Part shown: positions 15,427 through 24,770 of the stretch, in pieces
How positions within the stretch are numbered: position 1 is the stretch's first letter
How the letters are laid out: each line of letters starts with the position of its first letter
DNA from: a virus
Direction: 5' to 3' (one strand)
Virus record (IMG/VR): IMGVR_UViG_3300030109_000124
Location: 4,926-41,158 of that record
DNA length: 36,233 nt
Translations under genes and position numbers: made by a program
The notes under the pieces: model-generated
Database searches by the model: none
Told to the model about the DNA's origin: nothing
The model's input: only the letters and a program-made list of their open reading frames with translations

Positions 15427-17618
15427 TGGCTACGAATTTCGGTTTTAATATAGGCGGGGGAGGACTCGCGGATCTTGTTCAGACGCCTAAAGTAACGCCC
15501 GTAAGAGGGATGCAATTCGCTCCTACCCCAGCACTCCGCACTACCCCGCAGAAAGAGCCTAAGAAAGCGTTACAGGGAGCCTTATTAGGTGCTATTTCTC
15601 CGTTACTCGGGGAAGCTGCAGTAAAAGGATTAGGAAGTCTTCCTGGATTAGAAAATATTCTGTATCAAAAAGATCAAAAAACTCTTGAAGAGTTAGGAGT
15701 TAAAAAGCCTACACTAGGACTAGAAGAGTCTAAAGCAGGAGTAGATCCTTTTTTAGAGGAAGCCAAAAGACGAAGAGACTTGGTTGATGCAGCACTTCCA
15801 GCAGGAGATGTTCCCAGACAAAAAACTCTGTTAGGCAAAGCCTTGACCGAAGCTCTTACTTATGCTCCTGCTGCATTTTTAGACGATGAAGGAGAAGGTG
15901 GAGTTGCTGAATTTATTTCTACAGCGGGTGCGGGTAGAAAAGTTAGAGGAGCTTTAGACGAAGCTCGATTAGAAGCCTATCTTGACCGTCAAACTGAACG
16001 TGGTAAAAAACTTGCCGATGTAGGTGATTTTGACCGTAAAGTTAGTTATAGCGCAGAGCTTATGAAAGATGGATCGTTTTCCCCTGTAAAACGAACTGTT
16101 TTAATTTCTCCTGATAAAACTACTCGCTATGTTCTTAGTGCGGGCAACCCGCAAGTTGATTTCATATTAGATTCTAACGGTAAACGAACACCTGTTCCTA
16201 AAGGTCAATACTTTGTTCGTGAGTCGTTAACCTTAGACGATAACGATCCTGGAAAACCAAAAGATGTAAAACTTTACAACACGACTAATGGAGATATTGC
16301 TTACGGAACTGTACAGTTTATGCAAACTCCTCAAGGCCGTGATTCACGAGTAATGTTATTAGACCCTCGTAACCGTGATGGTAAAAGACAAAAACGATCT
16401 GCTGCTTCTTTAGCTAATAGCTACGATGATAATTGGGTTCCTTATGATCAAGAACTAGCTGACCTAGATGCACGTGAAAAAGGCGATCCACAACTCGTAG
16501 GCAGATACGAGGGCCGTAGAGATCGAGAAATATCGATTTTAGAAGTGGCAAATATTGCGGCTGATCTTCTACCTATTACTATAGAGGGTGAGACAAATCC
16601 AGAGTTATTAGCAGACGCTGGTGCAATTGCAGGAACACTGGACACGGTTGGTAAAAATATTAATGCGTTATTCCACCTATTTGAACGAAGCGGCAGGTCA
16701 GTAGGGGATATTCTTTATAACCAATCACGCAGCGCACAAGCAGCAGTAAGTATGAATAAGTTATTAATCGCTAGTAACGACTACAACGCAGTAATGACTG
16801 ATTCTTCAGCAAGCGCACAGGATAAAGTAGCTGCTAGAGCTGCGCTTACTACAGCGTTAAAACAAGTACAGGCGAATTCAATAGATGAAGGATACAGTAA
16901 CGCTTTCACTTCTTTAGACTTGGAAAGCGATGAGTTTCAAGATATTCTTGAAAAACGAGGAATGTTAGCGGCAGGACAATTACGACTAGCGTATGCCGCT
17001 GCTGCTGCAGATGGCCAAACAGGTACATCTCTTTCAGATAAGGACGTTGCAAACTTCCTAGAGCAAGTAGGTTTTGGTCAACAAAATGCTAGAGCAGTAG
17101 GAAAGAAAATCGCTAGCTTTGTAAAAGGACGCTTGCAAACATTCGATTCAGGAGAGTTTAGAAAACTTTCTAACAATGCTCGAGTTCATGATGAAATAGG
17201 TGTTACAGAGACGAATAACGAGCTAATGGGGACTTTCGGCGTTAATCAAGCAGATCTAGACGCATTGAAAGATCCTCAAAAAACTGAAGAAGAAAAACAA
17301 GCAGCAGCAAATAGAATACAACAAAGAATTTCTATGGTAAGTCGAGGCACGGCCTATGCTGATTTTACTTACGATAAAGAAAATCAACGATATCGCTATG
17401 TTCCTGTATTAGAACGACTAGGGGAATATCAGCAGTTGTACAATAAATACTTGCGAAGTGAAATAACTGGGCCGAAAGGCAAGAAATACAATGGCTTTTT
17501 CGAATATTACGGTATCAGTGAAGACGATATAAATCTTGAGGGACCAGGAGAAATTCCTACAGGCAGAGGAAGGTTAACTCGTCCTAACACTCGCAGAACA
17601 TTGAGAATTAGAAACTAA
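15426..17618 (+). CDS. Large internal virion protein
   Basis: The protein has 730 residues from a GTG start that overlaps the previous stop (TAGTG). The N-terminus is Gly-rich (FGFNIGGGGLADLVQTP). The middle contains a predicted beta part (residues about 200-320, with VLISPDKTTRYVLSAG and QYFVRESLTLDDNDPGK). The C-terminal half is helical (residues about 370-700) with many Ala, Gln and Glu. I see no transglycosylase, protease or nuclease motif. By size and order it fits the second internal core or ejection protein of a podovirus. This is inference from context. Confidence 0.6.
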   Translation: MATNFGFNIGGGGLADLVQTPKVTPVRGMQFAPTPALRTTPQKEPKKALQGALLGAISPLLGEAAVKGLGSLPGLENILYQKDQKTLEELGVKKPTLGLEESKAGVDPFLEEAKRRRDLVDAALPAGDVPRQKTLLGKALTEALTYAPAAFLDDEGEGGVAEFISTAGAGRKVRGALDEARLEAYLDRQTERGKKLADVGDFDRKVSYSAELMKDGSFSPVKRTVLISPDKTTRYVLSAGNPQVDFILDSNGKRTPVPKGQYFVRESLTLDDNDPGKPKDVKLYNTTNGDIAYGTVQFMQTPQGRDSRVMLLDPRNRDGKRQKRSAASLANSYDDNWVPYDQELADLDAREKGDPQLVGRYEGRRDREISILEVANIAADLLPITIEGETNPELLADAGAIAGTLDTVGKNINALFHLFERSGRSVGDILYNQSRSAQAAVSMNKLLIASNDYNAVMTDSSASAQDKVAARAALTTALKQVQANSIDEGYSNAFTSLDLESDEFQDILEKRGMLAAGQLRLAYAAAAADGQTGTSLSDKDVANFLEQVGFGQQNARAVGKKIASFVKGRLQTFDSGEFRKLSNNARVHDEIGVTETNNELMGTFGVNQADLDALKDPQKTEEEKQAAANRIQQRISMVSRGTAYADFTYDKENQRYRYVPVLERLGEYQQLYNKYLRSEITGPKGKKYNGFFEYYGISEDDINLEGPGEIPTGRGRLTRPNTRRTLRIRN

Positions 17619-17620
17619 TT

Positions 17621-20600
17621 ATGGCAACCCAATCTAATATAGAACTGTTAGATGAGTACCTACAAACCCCTGATTTTTATAAATGGAGTGAAGAGGTTAC
17701 TGGTTCTCTAGCAGGGGATTCAGACTACACTATTGGCGAGATTCTAAGTAATGATTCTTTGCGTCTTAATAGTTATTTACAATCTGAATATTTATTAGAA
17801 CGGGCTGAAGCAGGAGATCAAAGAGCTTTAGAACTAGTAGACGATAGAGATAAAGAAATCGCTAACGCGATGAATCAATATCTAATGATGTACGCTCCTA
17901 GTGAGGTCAATGTTCCTCCCTCTATTGATCCTGTTGATCCACAACCGCGACGACCAATAATTCCGATTCCTGTACTTTCGGGGTTGTCAAGAATTCCTGT
18001 TGTAGAAGATGTAACAGAGTATTCAGGGATTACAGAGTCTTTGATGAATCAAGAAGATCGTCAGGAATTAATTGACGCACAGGTTAATCCTGATCGTATT
18101 TTCGAAGGAGACAGCTCTTTCTATCAAAAGTGGTTAAGAGGTTCAGACCCTATTGATGCAGATTCTCCTTGGAGAGTAAAAGCGTCTTTCTTTCCTGTTA
18201 ATATGACTCCTTTCGAAGCTGAAAAACTTTTACGAAACGAGTATCCGGATGCAGAATTAAGATACATTAACCCTAACGACAAAAGTATGGGTCTCGCGAT
18301 TCGTGTTCCTAGAAAAGATGGAGCTGAAGGAGAACAGGGAGAATGGGTAGCTCTGAGACCTCAGTTCGGTTACGAAATGCTTACCGAAGAAACACTGACC
18401 ATGCTGGGCCAAGAGATAACACCTATTCTTGTTGAGATGGGGCTGTACGGAGGCTATAGAAAACTTGTAAAGGACGGTATTAAAGAAGCCGGTGAGCTGC
18501 TAAGAAAAGAGTCTACTGTTGGCGGCAAGATAAAGAAAGGCGCAGCTACCGCAACCATTGCTGGGGTATCTGCAGGAATGGGACGGTTCCTTCAGCTTGC
18601 TTACGGTAATACTTTGTTCAGAGATGAAGAACAAGCAAATGCGATTCTTGCTCAGATTGAAAAAATAGAAGCTGATACTTCTTTAGAAGAAGCTGAACGA
18701 GAAGCTGCAGTAAGTGAGAAACAAAAAGAACTTTTGAGTTTAAACAATGTTTCAATAGAACGAGCTTTTGAAGATGCTGGATTAGCTGCGGCACTGGCTG
18801 GGGCAGGCACTGCTATAGTAGGGGGTGTTTTAGGTGCGCTTTCTACAGGTTGGAAAGCAGTTACAGGTTCAAATATTCCTAATGAAATACTAGCAAGACT
18901 ACAATCTAAAATCTCAACGAAAGGCAAAACCCCTGAGTTTTCTTCAGGAGAGTTAGCTGAAAGAACTAAGAAAGCTGCAATAGCTGTGGCTGACGAAGCA
19001 GGAACATTTTATAGACCTCCTGCAGGAGAACTTACTCAAGATGATTTCTTTAAAGCATTAGAACTAGAACTTTTTGCTCAACTGTCTCCTACTGCTAAAG
19101 GCCGAGAAGTATACCAATCAATACTTGATAACAATGAAAAGGCTTCAGAAAATTTCTGGCAAGAGTTAACAGAAAATGCTCCTGAGCTTGAAGGTATTTC
19201 TTATAATGATTTTAGAGACTACCTCGGTAGACAACAAGAAGAATATGCTGAAAGAGCTGCTGAAGCGTCTAGACTTCGTCAACGAGAAATAGAAGAACAA
19301 ACCGATTTAGAAACAGTATTGCCTGACCAAGATCCTGAAGCGATGCTTACTGTCGATGAACTAGGGTCAACTTTTACAAGAGACGTAGAGTCAGGTGGAC
19401 TGGTCTATAAAAGAAACAGTCCTGAGTTTTTATATCAATACGATGAGCAGTATCAAACAGCTAAAGATGCAGTAAACGCTGAGGTTAGTAATTTAGCGGA
19501 TTTAAAATACGACAGAGTAACAGACTCTACCGCTTTGATTCGTAAGGAATTTACGGAAGCTCTAGGGGGTGGTGAGAGCAAAGATAAAATAATGCGTACA
19601 TTAGGAGAAGTTGAAGCTTCTGATGTTATAAAAAGCATGATTCCCATGAGAGACGGAGTAAGTATTCTTAAACAGCTTATGGGAGTTGGAGTAGACGAAA
19701 AAGGTCAATTCTTAAAACAAGCTGATCTTACCTTCGGGCAATTGAACGGTATGTATCACGCTTTGAACAACCTGTTTATGACTAGTTCTGACCGAGAAGT
19801 TAGACAAATTGCTACAGGTCTTAGAGATGCTGTCGAAGCGCAAATGGATGATTTGATTACATTTCAAGCGCGAAAAGAACTATCTGCTGGGGGTATAGAT
19901 TCTCCGACCCCAGACGCATTAAGAGAAAAAATTCAAGAAATAGCTGGGCCTCTAATGAAAGCTCAAGAAGACCTCTATAAATTAAACACGTCTATCGAGC
20001 GTAGATTTATTCGAGAGCTGGTAGATAAAGAACCCTCTCAAATAGCTGATTTTGTGTTATCAGCTTCGCCTAAACAAATAGAAGATTTATTAGGTCAGAT
20101 TTATAAATCTCCTGACTCTATTGTACGACTAGGAAACCTTAGACAACTGGTCGTTGAAAATATTCGTAAGTCTATGGGAGGATTACCTTTAGCTGAGCAA
20201 AATAAAGCATGGAGTAAATTTTTAGATAAAAATGAAGAGCAGCTACAAGCTCTGTTTCCTGAAGCTGACTTTTTAAAATTAAAAGAATTTAAAAATGTAC
20301 AAGAACAAGCATTAGCTGAAATTGCTCAAGTTACCGAATCTTTGACACAACTAGAGAAAGAACTAGGTAAGCCTCCAGCTGATTTCGTTAAAGATTTTCT
20401 ACTTGCTGGTAAAAGTGCAAGACTTGCCGGAAAAGCAGATATGAGTCTTGCTGAGTTCAATAAAGTCTTACAAGAAACACCTGAGCTTCAACCTTATGTA
20501 ACTGCGCTCGTAAGAGACTTTATGCGTGATAACTTTGAAAAACAACAGCTTGACGAGGGAGGACTTTTCCAAACAGATAACTTCGATGTTAGTGGTTTTA

Positions 20601-21145
20601 TTAGCTTTATAAACCAGGGTTTGAGAGCAGGACCACAAGGAACAGCTCGTTTAGGGTCATTGTTCAGCCAATTACTAGGTAAAGATGTTGGCAATCAATA
20701 CGCTAAAGATTTAAGAGCTTTTGGAAAACTGCTTGACCGAGGTACTCGTCGCGGCCCGAAAAGCCCAGTTGCTCAAGGATCTGCCGCAACAGGTACTATT
20801 GAAGATTTTCTCGAAGAAACAAGTTTCGCGATTCGAATGTTCATTCCTCCTTTAACTCAAACAGGCAGAAGAGTAACAGCTTTTCTGATGGGTTATCGTG
20901 ATAAAGCTAGAAGTGATCTGCTACAAATACTAGCTGATCCAACTAAATTAAATAAACTCTTGGAGGCTCGAGATCGCTCAATGGGTCGTCGTGAGTTTTT
21001 CAAGTTTCTTAGTGCTTTGGCTATTTCTCGAGGAGTCAACATAGGTTCTGAAGAAAGAGAAACTGCTGAACAAAGAGCATTAAAAGCTATTGAAGGCCCG
21101 ACTACAGGAATCATGGACCTGTATTCGAGAGTCATGTCGATATAG
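17621..21145 (+). CDS. Very large internal virion / DNA ejection-type protein
   Basis: The protein has 1174 residues, the largest in the window. It is mostly helical and charged. A Gly/Ala hydrophobic stretch near residues 388-408 (AALAGAGTAIVGGVLGALST) and another near 298-316 (GAATATIAGVSAGMGRFLQL) could insert into a membrane. The rest has long coiled-coil-like regions, for example around residues 530-560 and 900-930. A lytic transglycosylase motif was looked for at its N-terminus and not found. Size, position after two other internal proteins and amphipathic segments fit a T7 gp16-like ejection protein in role, but no sequence relation is claimed. Confidence 0.6.
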   Translation: MATQSNIELLDEYLQTPDFYKWSEEVTGSLAGDSDYTIGEILSNDSLRLNSYLQSEYLLERAEAGDQRALELVDDRDKEIANAMNQYLMMYAPSEVNVPPSIDPVDPQPRRPIIPIPVLSGLSRIPVVEDVTEYSGITESLMNQEDRQELIDAQVNPDRIFEGDSSFYQKWLRGSDPIDADSPWRVKASFFPVNMTPFEAEKLLRNEYPDAELRYINPNDKSMGLAIRVPRKDGAEGEQGEWVALRPQFGYEMLTEETLTMLGQEITPILVEMGLYGGYRKLVKDGIKEAGELLRKESTVGGKIKKGAATATIAGVSAGMGRFLQLAYGNTLFRDEEQANAILAQIEKIEADTSLEEAEREAAVSEKQKELLSLNNVSIERAFEDAGLAAALAGAGTAIVGGVLGALSTGWKAVTGSNIPNEILARLQSKISTKGKTPEFSSGELAERTKKAAIAVADEAGTFYRPPAGELTQDDFFKALELELFAQLSPTAKGREVYQSILDNNEKASENFWQELTENAPELEGISYNDFRDYLGRQQEEYAERAAEASRLRQREIEEQTDLETVLPDQDPEAMLTVDELGSTFTRDVESGGLVYKRNSPEFLYQYDEQYQTAKDAVNAEVSNLADLKYDRVTDSTALIRKEFTEALGGGESKDKIMRTLGEVEASDVIKSMIPMRDGVSILKQLMGVGVDEKGQFLKQADLTFGQLNGMYHALNNLFMTSSDREVRQIATGLRDAVEAQMDDLITFQARKELSAGGIDSPTPDALREKIQEIAGPLMKAQEDLYKLNTSIERRFIRELVDKEPSQIADFVLSASPKQIEDLLGQIYKSPDSIVRLGNLRQLVVENIRKSMGGLPLAEQNKAWSKFLDKNEEQLQALFPEADFLKLKEFKNVQEQALAEIAQVTESLTQLEKELGKPPADFVKDFLLAGKSARLAGKADMSLAEFNKVLQETPELQPYVTALVRDFMRDNFEKQQLDEGGLFQTDNFDVSGFISFINQGLRAGPQGTARLGSLFSQLLGKDVGNQYAKDLRAFGKLLDRGTRRGPKSPVAQGSAATGTIEDFLEETSFAIRMFIPPLTQTGRRVTAFLMGYRDKARSDLLQILADPTKLNKLLEARDRSMGRREFFKFLSALAISRGVNIGSEERETAEQRALKAIEGPTTGIMDLYSRVMSI

Positions 21146-21156
21146 GTGAGTTATAA

Positions 21157-22623
21157 ATGAGAATAGAAATTTTCGAAGCCCCATTACCTGATTTTAATCA
21201 AGCTGAAGAAATGCAAGACGGTGGCAGCGTTAAACCTCGCAAGATGTTTAGAGGAGGTATGGGTGGTTTTGAACTTCCTGAAAATCTACAAGAACTTATT
21301 GGGTATGCTCCTCAAAATCTTACAGGAAACGTAATTGAAGATGCAGAACCCGCACCTCAAAGAAGCGATCCTGAATATCAGTTTGGGCCATTCCAAGGTA
21401 AAAAGGGCATGGATGCTTTTGCAGCTGATTTAACACTTACTCCCGCGCAACTTGCAAGACAACGAGAAGATTTAGCACTTCGTCCTGAAGACGTAGATAA
21501 GTATGGGTTATCCCCGTACTCAGGATTACCTACTACAGAGGGGGCTGCGGAGTGGTTGTATGGAGGCCAAGATCCTTACTACGACACTACTGGTACAACG
21601 GAAGAGACTACTACTGAGACAGTTCCTACAGAAGAAGTAACTGTACAAACAATCCAGGAGATGATAGAGGAAGGAAGCCTTACTCCTGAGTATATTCAAG
21701 AACTAATTAATGCTGAAGGTCTTACAAGAGACGATGTCTACAGTATTCTTGAAACAGGATTCTCGTTCAGCGAAGAACAAATGGCCCAGCTGTTTGATCA
21801 AGGAGTTCTGACAAGAGATGAAATTGCATCTTTAGTTGACGAAGCAGTTGCCGCTATGGAAACTGGTGAAGAAACAGGAGAAGCATTAACGGAAGAAGAG
21901 GTCGCTGAGATAGCTGCTTCTTCGGGCATGACTGAAGATCAAATAAACGAGCTTATCTCTCAACAAATTGGCGGTCAGGACATGAGCCAATTTGTAACGC
22001 AGCCTCAGTTACAAGAACAAATTTCAGGACTAGAAGGACTGTTTCAGAACTATCTAACCCCTGAACAGTTACAAGGTTATTTAGACGAGCAAGGAGCTGG
22101 TTACGATCAAACGATTCAAGAACTTCAAGGTAAACTAGGCACGTTAGAACAACAGTATCAAGACGTGACTTCTCAGTACGAAGCAGATGCGGTACAAAAT
22201 CAGATTGATCAAACTAAAGATGATCTCAACACTTACTTTGCTAGTGCCGCTCCTACTGGGCCACGAACAGGGTCTACGTCGCAGTTTAAATCTGGGTCTT
22301 CGTTCCTTCCTGGGGGTAGCCCGATGGCTAACCTAATAGGAATGCAGAGAGAAGGACAAGGACAAGACCCGTTTAGTACTTACTTAAAAACATTTACCCC
22401 TAGTTATTCGGATTATGATGCACCGTTTACTGCAGAAGAATATGGTAGTCGAAACCAACCACTTCTAGGAACCCAGTACTCTAATCCGTTTACTGGCGGG
22501 GCTTCTTACAGAGGAGCTGACGGTGGTCAAATTTCTTCTAATGGGATTATGGATCTCACGAATTTCGATACGAATGTTCAACCTTTTCAAAACGCTTTTA
22601 GACCGAATAAACCAAGGACATAA
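21157..22623 (+). CDS. Acidic helical-repeat virion protein with DGG motif
   Basis: The protein has 488 residues. Residues 20-34 read QDGGSVKPRKMFRGG, closely matching an element in the protein at 12813. Residues 175-271 contain about six short helical units beginning (L/F/M)-(T/S)-x-(E/D) such as LTPEYIQELINAEG and LTRDEIASLVDEAV. A Gln-rich coiled coil follows (about 280-360), then a low-complexity Ser/Gly C-terminus with DGGQISSNGIMDL. It is the second-last gene of the structural block and its product is very acidic in the middle. A packaged internal protein or scaffold is likely; no domain was recognised with certainty. Confidence 0.55.
   Translation: MRIEIFEAPLPDFNQAEEMQDGGSVKPRKMFRGGMGGFELPENLQELIGYAPQNLTGNVIEDAEPAPQRSDPEYQFGPFQGKKGMDAFAADLTLTPAQLARQREDLALRPEDVDKYGLSPYSGLPTTEGAAEWLYGGQDPYYDTTGTTEETTTETVPTEEVTVQTIQEMIEEGSLTPEYIQELINAEGLTRDDVYSILETGFSFSEEQMAQLFDQGVLTRDEIASLVDEAVAAMETGEETGEALTEEEVAEIAASSGMTEDQINELISQQIGGQDMSQFVTQPQLQEQISGLEGLFQNYLTPEQLQGYLDEQGAGYDQTIQELQGKLGTLEQQYQDVTSQYEADAVQNQIDQTKDDLNTYFASAAPTGPRTGSTSQFKSGSSFLPGGSPMANLIGMQREGQGQDPFSTYLKTFTPSYSDYDAPFTAEEYGSRNQPLLGTQYSNPFTGGASYRGADGGQISSNGIMDLTNFDTNVQPFQNAFRPNKPRT
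21679..21969 (+). repeat. Degenerate 14-15-residue helical repeats (coding)
   Basis: Within the protein at 21157, residues 175-271 show six units starting at L175, L189, F204, L218, L244 and M258. Each has a T/S cap, two or three acidic residues and an aliphatic pair (pattern x-T-x-E-E-I-x-x-L-I). The fourth and fifth are separated by a Glu/Thr-rich linker. The repeats are visible at protein level only; the DNA copies have diverged. Confidence 0.5.
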
Positions 22624-22628
22624 TTATT

Positions 22629-23039
22629 ATGATGCCGATTAACGAACAACCGAACCGATTAGATCAAATGAGAACCGCTATGTCTCAGAACACGGCCTCT
22701 ATGCCTATGGGTGGCAACCCAACTCCCTTGAATGCTCCCCCCGTAGGCTCTATGCCGTCTTCCCCACCTGCAGGGGGAGGCGGTCCTCAAACAGCTTCAG
22801 CTACACCCATGGGAGCTGACCCTATGCCAGCAGGAGACAACGCTCGTTTAGATGAGCTGTTAAACGCTGTTGCAGGTGAAGAAGGGATGATGCCTGAGGA
22901 AGGTATGATGGAACAGGCTCCTATGGAAATAGCTAGTGGGTTAGCCGATGCTGCAGTTAGTCTTGCAGGGTCTATTCCAGCTGCTAAAGCTGAATTAGAA
23001 GCAGCGTTAGCTCAACTAGATGCGATGGAGATGGTATAA
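22629..23039 (+). CDS. Low-complexity Pro/Gly/Met-rich protein, end of the late operon
   Basis: The protein has 136 residues. The first half is disordered and rich in Met, Pro, Gly and Asn (SMPMGGNPTPLNAPPVGSMP). The second half has an acidic patch (EEGMMPEEGMMEQAPM) and an Ala-rich terminal helix (AAVSLAGSIPAAKAELEAAL). Two consecutive ATG codons (22629 and 22632) could both start it. It follows the previous gene by five bases and is the last rightward gene before the leftward helicase gene. Its function is unknown; such proteins in phages are often particle-internal. Confidence 0.55.
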   Translation: MMPINEQPNRLDQMRTAMSQNTASMPMGGNPTPLNAPPVGSMPSSPPAGGGGPQTASATPMGADPMPAGDNARLDELLNAVAGEEGMMPEEGMMEQAPMEIASGLADAAVSLAGSIPAAKAELEAALAQLDAMEMV

Positions 23040-23059
23040 GGACTAGCGTAACCAGTCCT
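23039..23059. other. Weak hairpin between convergent genes
   Basis: An inverted repeat AGGACT ... AGTCCT (six pairs, nine-base loop) overlaps the stop of the rightward gene and the stop codon of the leftward helicase gene. It is placed where a bidirectional terminator would be useful, but it is short and has no T tract on either side, so termination is only a possibility. Confidence 0.25.
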
Positions 23060-24485
23060 GCCACTTATCATCTCCTAGAACTTCCTGAGCAAGATCTAGT
23101 TTATTTCTTAGGGCATCGACAATCTTTTCGTCTATCGTATCTTTTGCTACAAGATCAACGTAGGTAACTTTATTAGTCTGCCCAATACGGTGTGCTCTAT
23201 CTTCAGACTGTAAGCGTTTCTCTAAGTCAAAATTGTTAGAGTAATAAATTACATTCTTAGCTTCGGTCAACGTAATCCCATACCCTCCTGTTTGTGTGTT
23301 TCCTACGAAAAACCGTAACGGGGATTCAGGGTCTTGAAAATCTCTAATAACACGCTCACGCTCATCAGGATGAGTGTCTCCGAAATAAGAAGATACCGCC
23401 TGTGTACCAAATACTTCGTGTAAGCTGTTTACTATTTCTACAATGTTCTGTCGATAGTTCGCCCAGATTATTACCTTTCCTTGCATCTCTGATATTACTT
23501 CGAACATTGAGTCAATACGGTTATTGTCTATAGGAATGTCTTTGTCATCGTCACTTTTAACGTGGCCGCATACTATCTGATGAAGTCTTAATAACTGTGT
23601 GAGTATATTCGTAACAGAAATCTGTTCCTGATCTTCTAGGATCGTGATTGCGTATTCTTTCAACTCGTTATAGAGCTTCTTCTGTTCAGCTGTTAATTCT
23701 ACATCTCTACGCTGATAAACTTTATCAGGTAAGTCTAGGCAGTCTTTCTTCAATACCCTGAAGGAAAACTTATCAAGTTTCGTGGTTAGTTCATCTAGGT
23801 TTCTAAATCCCACAACCTGTTTCACTGTTCTTCCTCCGAAGTATCGATTAACAACCTCACCGTAATGATTCTGAAAAGAGTAGAAGGAAGTAAATCCTAA
23901 GAGACTCCTTTCTAAAGTCTCTGTCTGACTATACAGGTCTAGTGGTGATTGAGTTATTGGAAACCCTGTTAGTATTCTTCTGAACTTAGCATCTTTACTA
24001 AGTTTTATGATCGCCTTAGTTCTAGCGGCTTTCGGATTCTTAATTGTTGTTGACTCATCAACGGCGAACATTGTTAAGTGACTGAAGATAAACTTCTCAG
24101 TGAACGTCACTCCTTTCTTTGAGCTAAACGCCTCTACGTTTATAACCAGGATCTTCAGTTTATCCATTACATCAAACAACGCGGTTAGATCTTCTTTCTC
24201 CTTCTTACGAGGATTAGGCGACCAAACAGCTACATGACGATCTATATAGTCAGGAAGGTGCGCAGGGATCTCCCTAGAAGCCCAGTTTTTATAGACTCCT
24301 TTAGGAGCAATAATAACTACTCCGTTGATGGCTCCTTTACCGTAAAGTATGCCAATCGTATCAATTAAGACTTTCGACTTCCCCGTACCCATCTCCATGA
24401 ACAGCGCATACTTCTCTTTTTTCCATGAGCGAAGCAACGCAGTGCGTTGATGTTCAAACGGTTCAGTCTTGAATTCGTATTTCAA
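23043..24485 (-). CDS. SNF2-family SF2 helicase/translocase
   Basis: The protein has 480 residues. Motifs in order are FEHQRTAL (Q-like), Walker A EMGTGKSK (31-38), IIAPKGVYKNW (Ia), DEST (143-146), LTGFPITQSP (III), KVIIWANYRQNI (IV), GGYGITLTEAKNVIYY (V) and DRAHRIGQ (about 429-436). This is the full SNF2-like ATPase set for translocation on double-stranded DNA. It is the only minus-strand gene in the window. The start is TTG with an AAAGGA ribosome site about ten bases upstream; no in-frame ATG lies before Walker A. In phages such proteins may remodel or unwind DNA in replication or recombination. Its promoter must lie in the gap at 24486-24789. Confidence 0.85.
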   Translation of the reverse strand: MKYEFKTEPFEHQRTALLRSWKKEKYALFMEMGTGKSKVLIDTIGILYGKGAINGVVIIAPKGVYKNWASREIPAHLPDYIDRHVAVWSPNPRKKEKEDLTALFDVMDKLKILVINVEAFSSKKGVTFTEKFIFSHLTMFAVDESTTIKNPKAARTKAIIKLSKDAKFRRILTGFPITQSPLDLYSQTETLERSLLGFTSFYSFQNHYGEVVNRYFGGRTVKQVVGFRNLDELTTKLDKFSFRVLKKDCLDLPDKVYQRRDVELTAEQKKLYNELKEYAITILEDQEQISVTNILTQLLRLHQIVCGHVKSDDDKDIPIDNNRIDSMFEVISEMQGKVIIWANYRQNIVEIVNSLHEVFGTQAVSSYFGDTHPDERERVIRDFQDPESPLRFFVGNTQTGGYGITLTEAKNVIYYSNNFDLEKRLQSEDRAHRIGQTNKVTYVDLVAKDTIDEKIVDALRNKLDLAQEVLGDDKWQDWLR

Positions 24486-24731
24486 GACTCTATTTCCTTT
24501 CTAAGTTCTAATAGAAATTATAGTAAATAATATTAAAAATAGAAAATTTATTTCTTGAGAAAAAGCCCCTTACTAATACAACTAATATTTTCTATTACTT
24601 TCTTCTCTCTGTTTTTCCCTTGCGTCTCAACTGTTTAGGACTGAGTTATTACTTCTATTACTCTATTGCTCTTCTTTTACGAAATTTTTAAAAAAGTTTT
24701 TATTTTAAAATCAAGTAATACAATAAATACC

Positions 24732-24744
24732 GCTTTACTTTCCA
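24732..24744 (+). promoter_or_regulatory. Shared leader motif, copy 1
   Basis: The sequence GCTTTACTTTCCA is copy 1 of a motif found in all three leader regions of the right half of the window. It lies 58 bases before the ATG at 24790, inside a CCGCT ... AGCGG inverted repeat. Function is unknown; a phage promoter element or regulator site is inferred from the recurrence. Confidence 0.5.
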
Positions 24745-24770
24745 GCGGCTCCTCTAGTAAAGTTTTTACT
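24733..24770 (+). promoter_or_regulatory. Overlapping inverted repeats in the leader of the replication operon
   Basis: CTTTACT (24733-24739) can pair with AGTAAAG (24756-24762). The same AGTAAA can instead pair with TTTACT (24765-24770), close to the ribosome site at about 24774. The two pairings exclude each other, so the leader RNA could have two forms. Both stems are short and AT-rich, so regulation is only a hypothesis. Confidence 0.3.

Noticed and set aside
17621-21145. Lytic transglycosylase domain in the large internal protein
   Set aside because: Expected because T7 gp16 carries one, but no E-x-x-G or downstream lysozyme-like motif was found at the N-terminus.
23039-23059. Rho-independent terminator between the convergent genes
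   Set aside because: The stem is only six pairs and no T tract follows on either strand; kept only as a weak hairpin.
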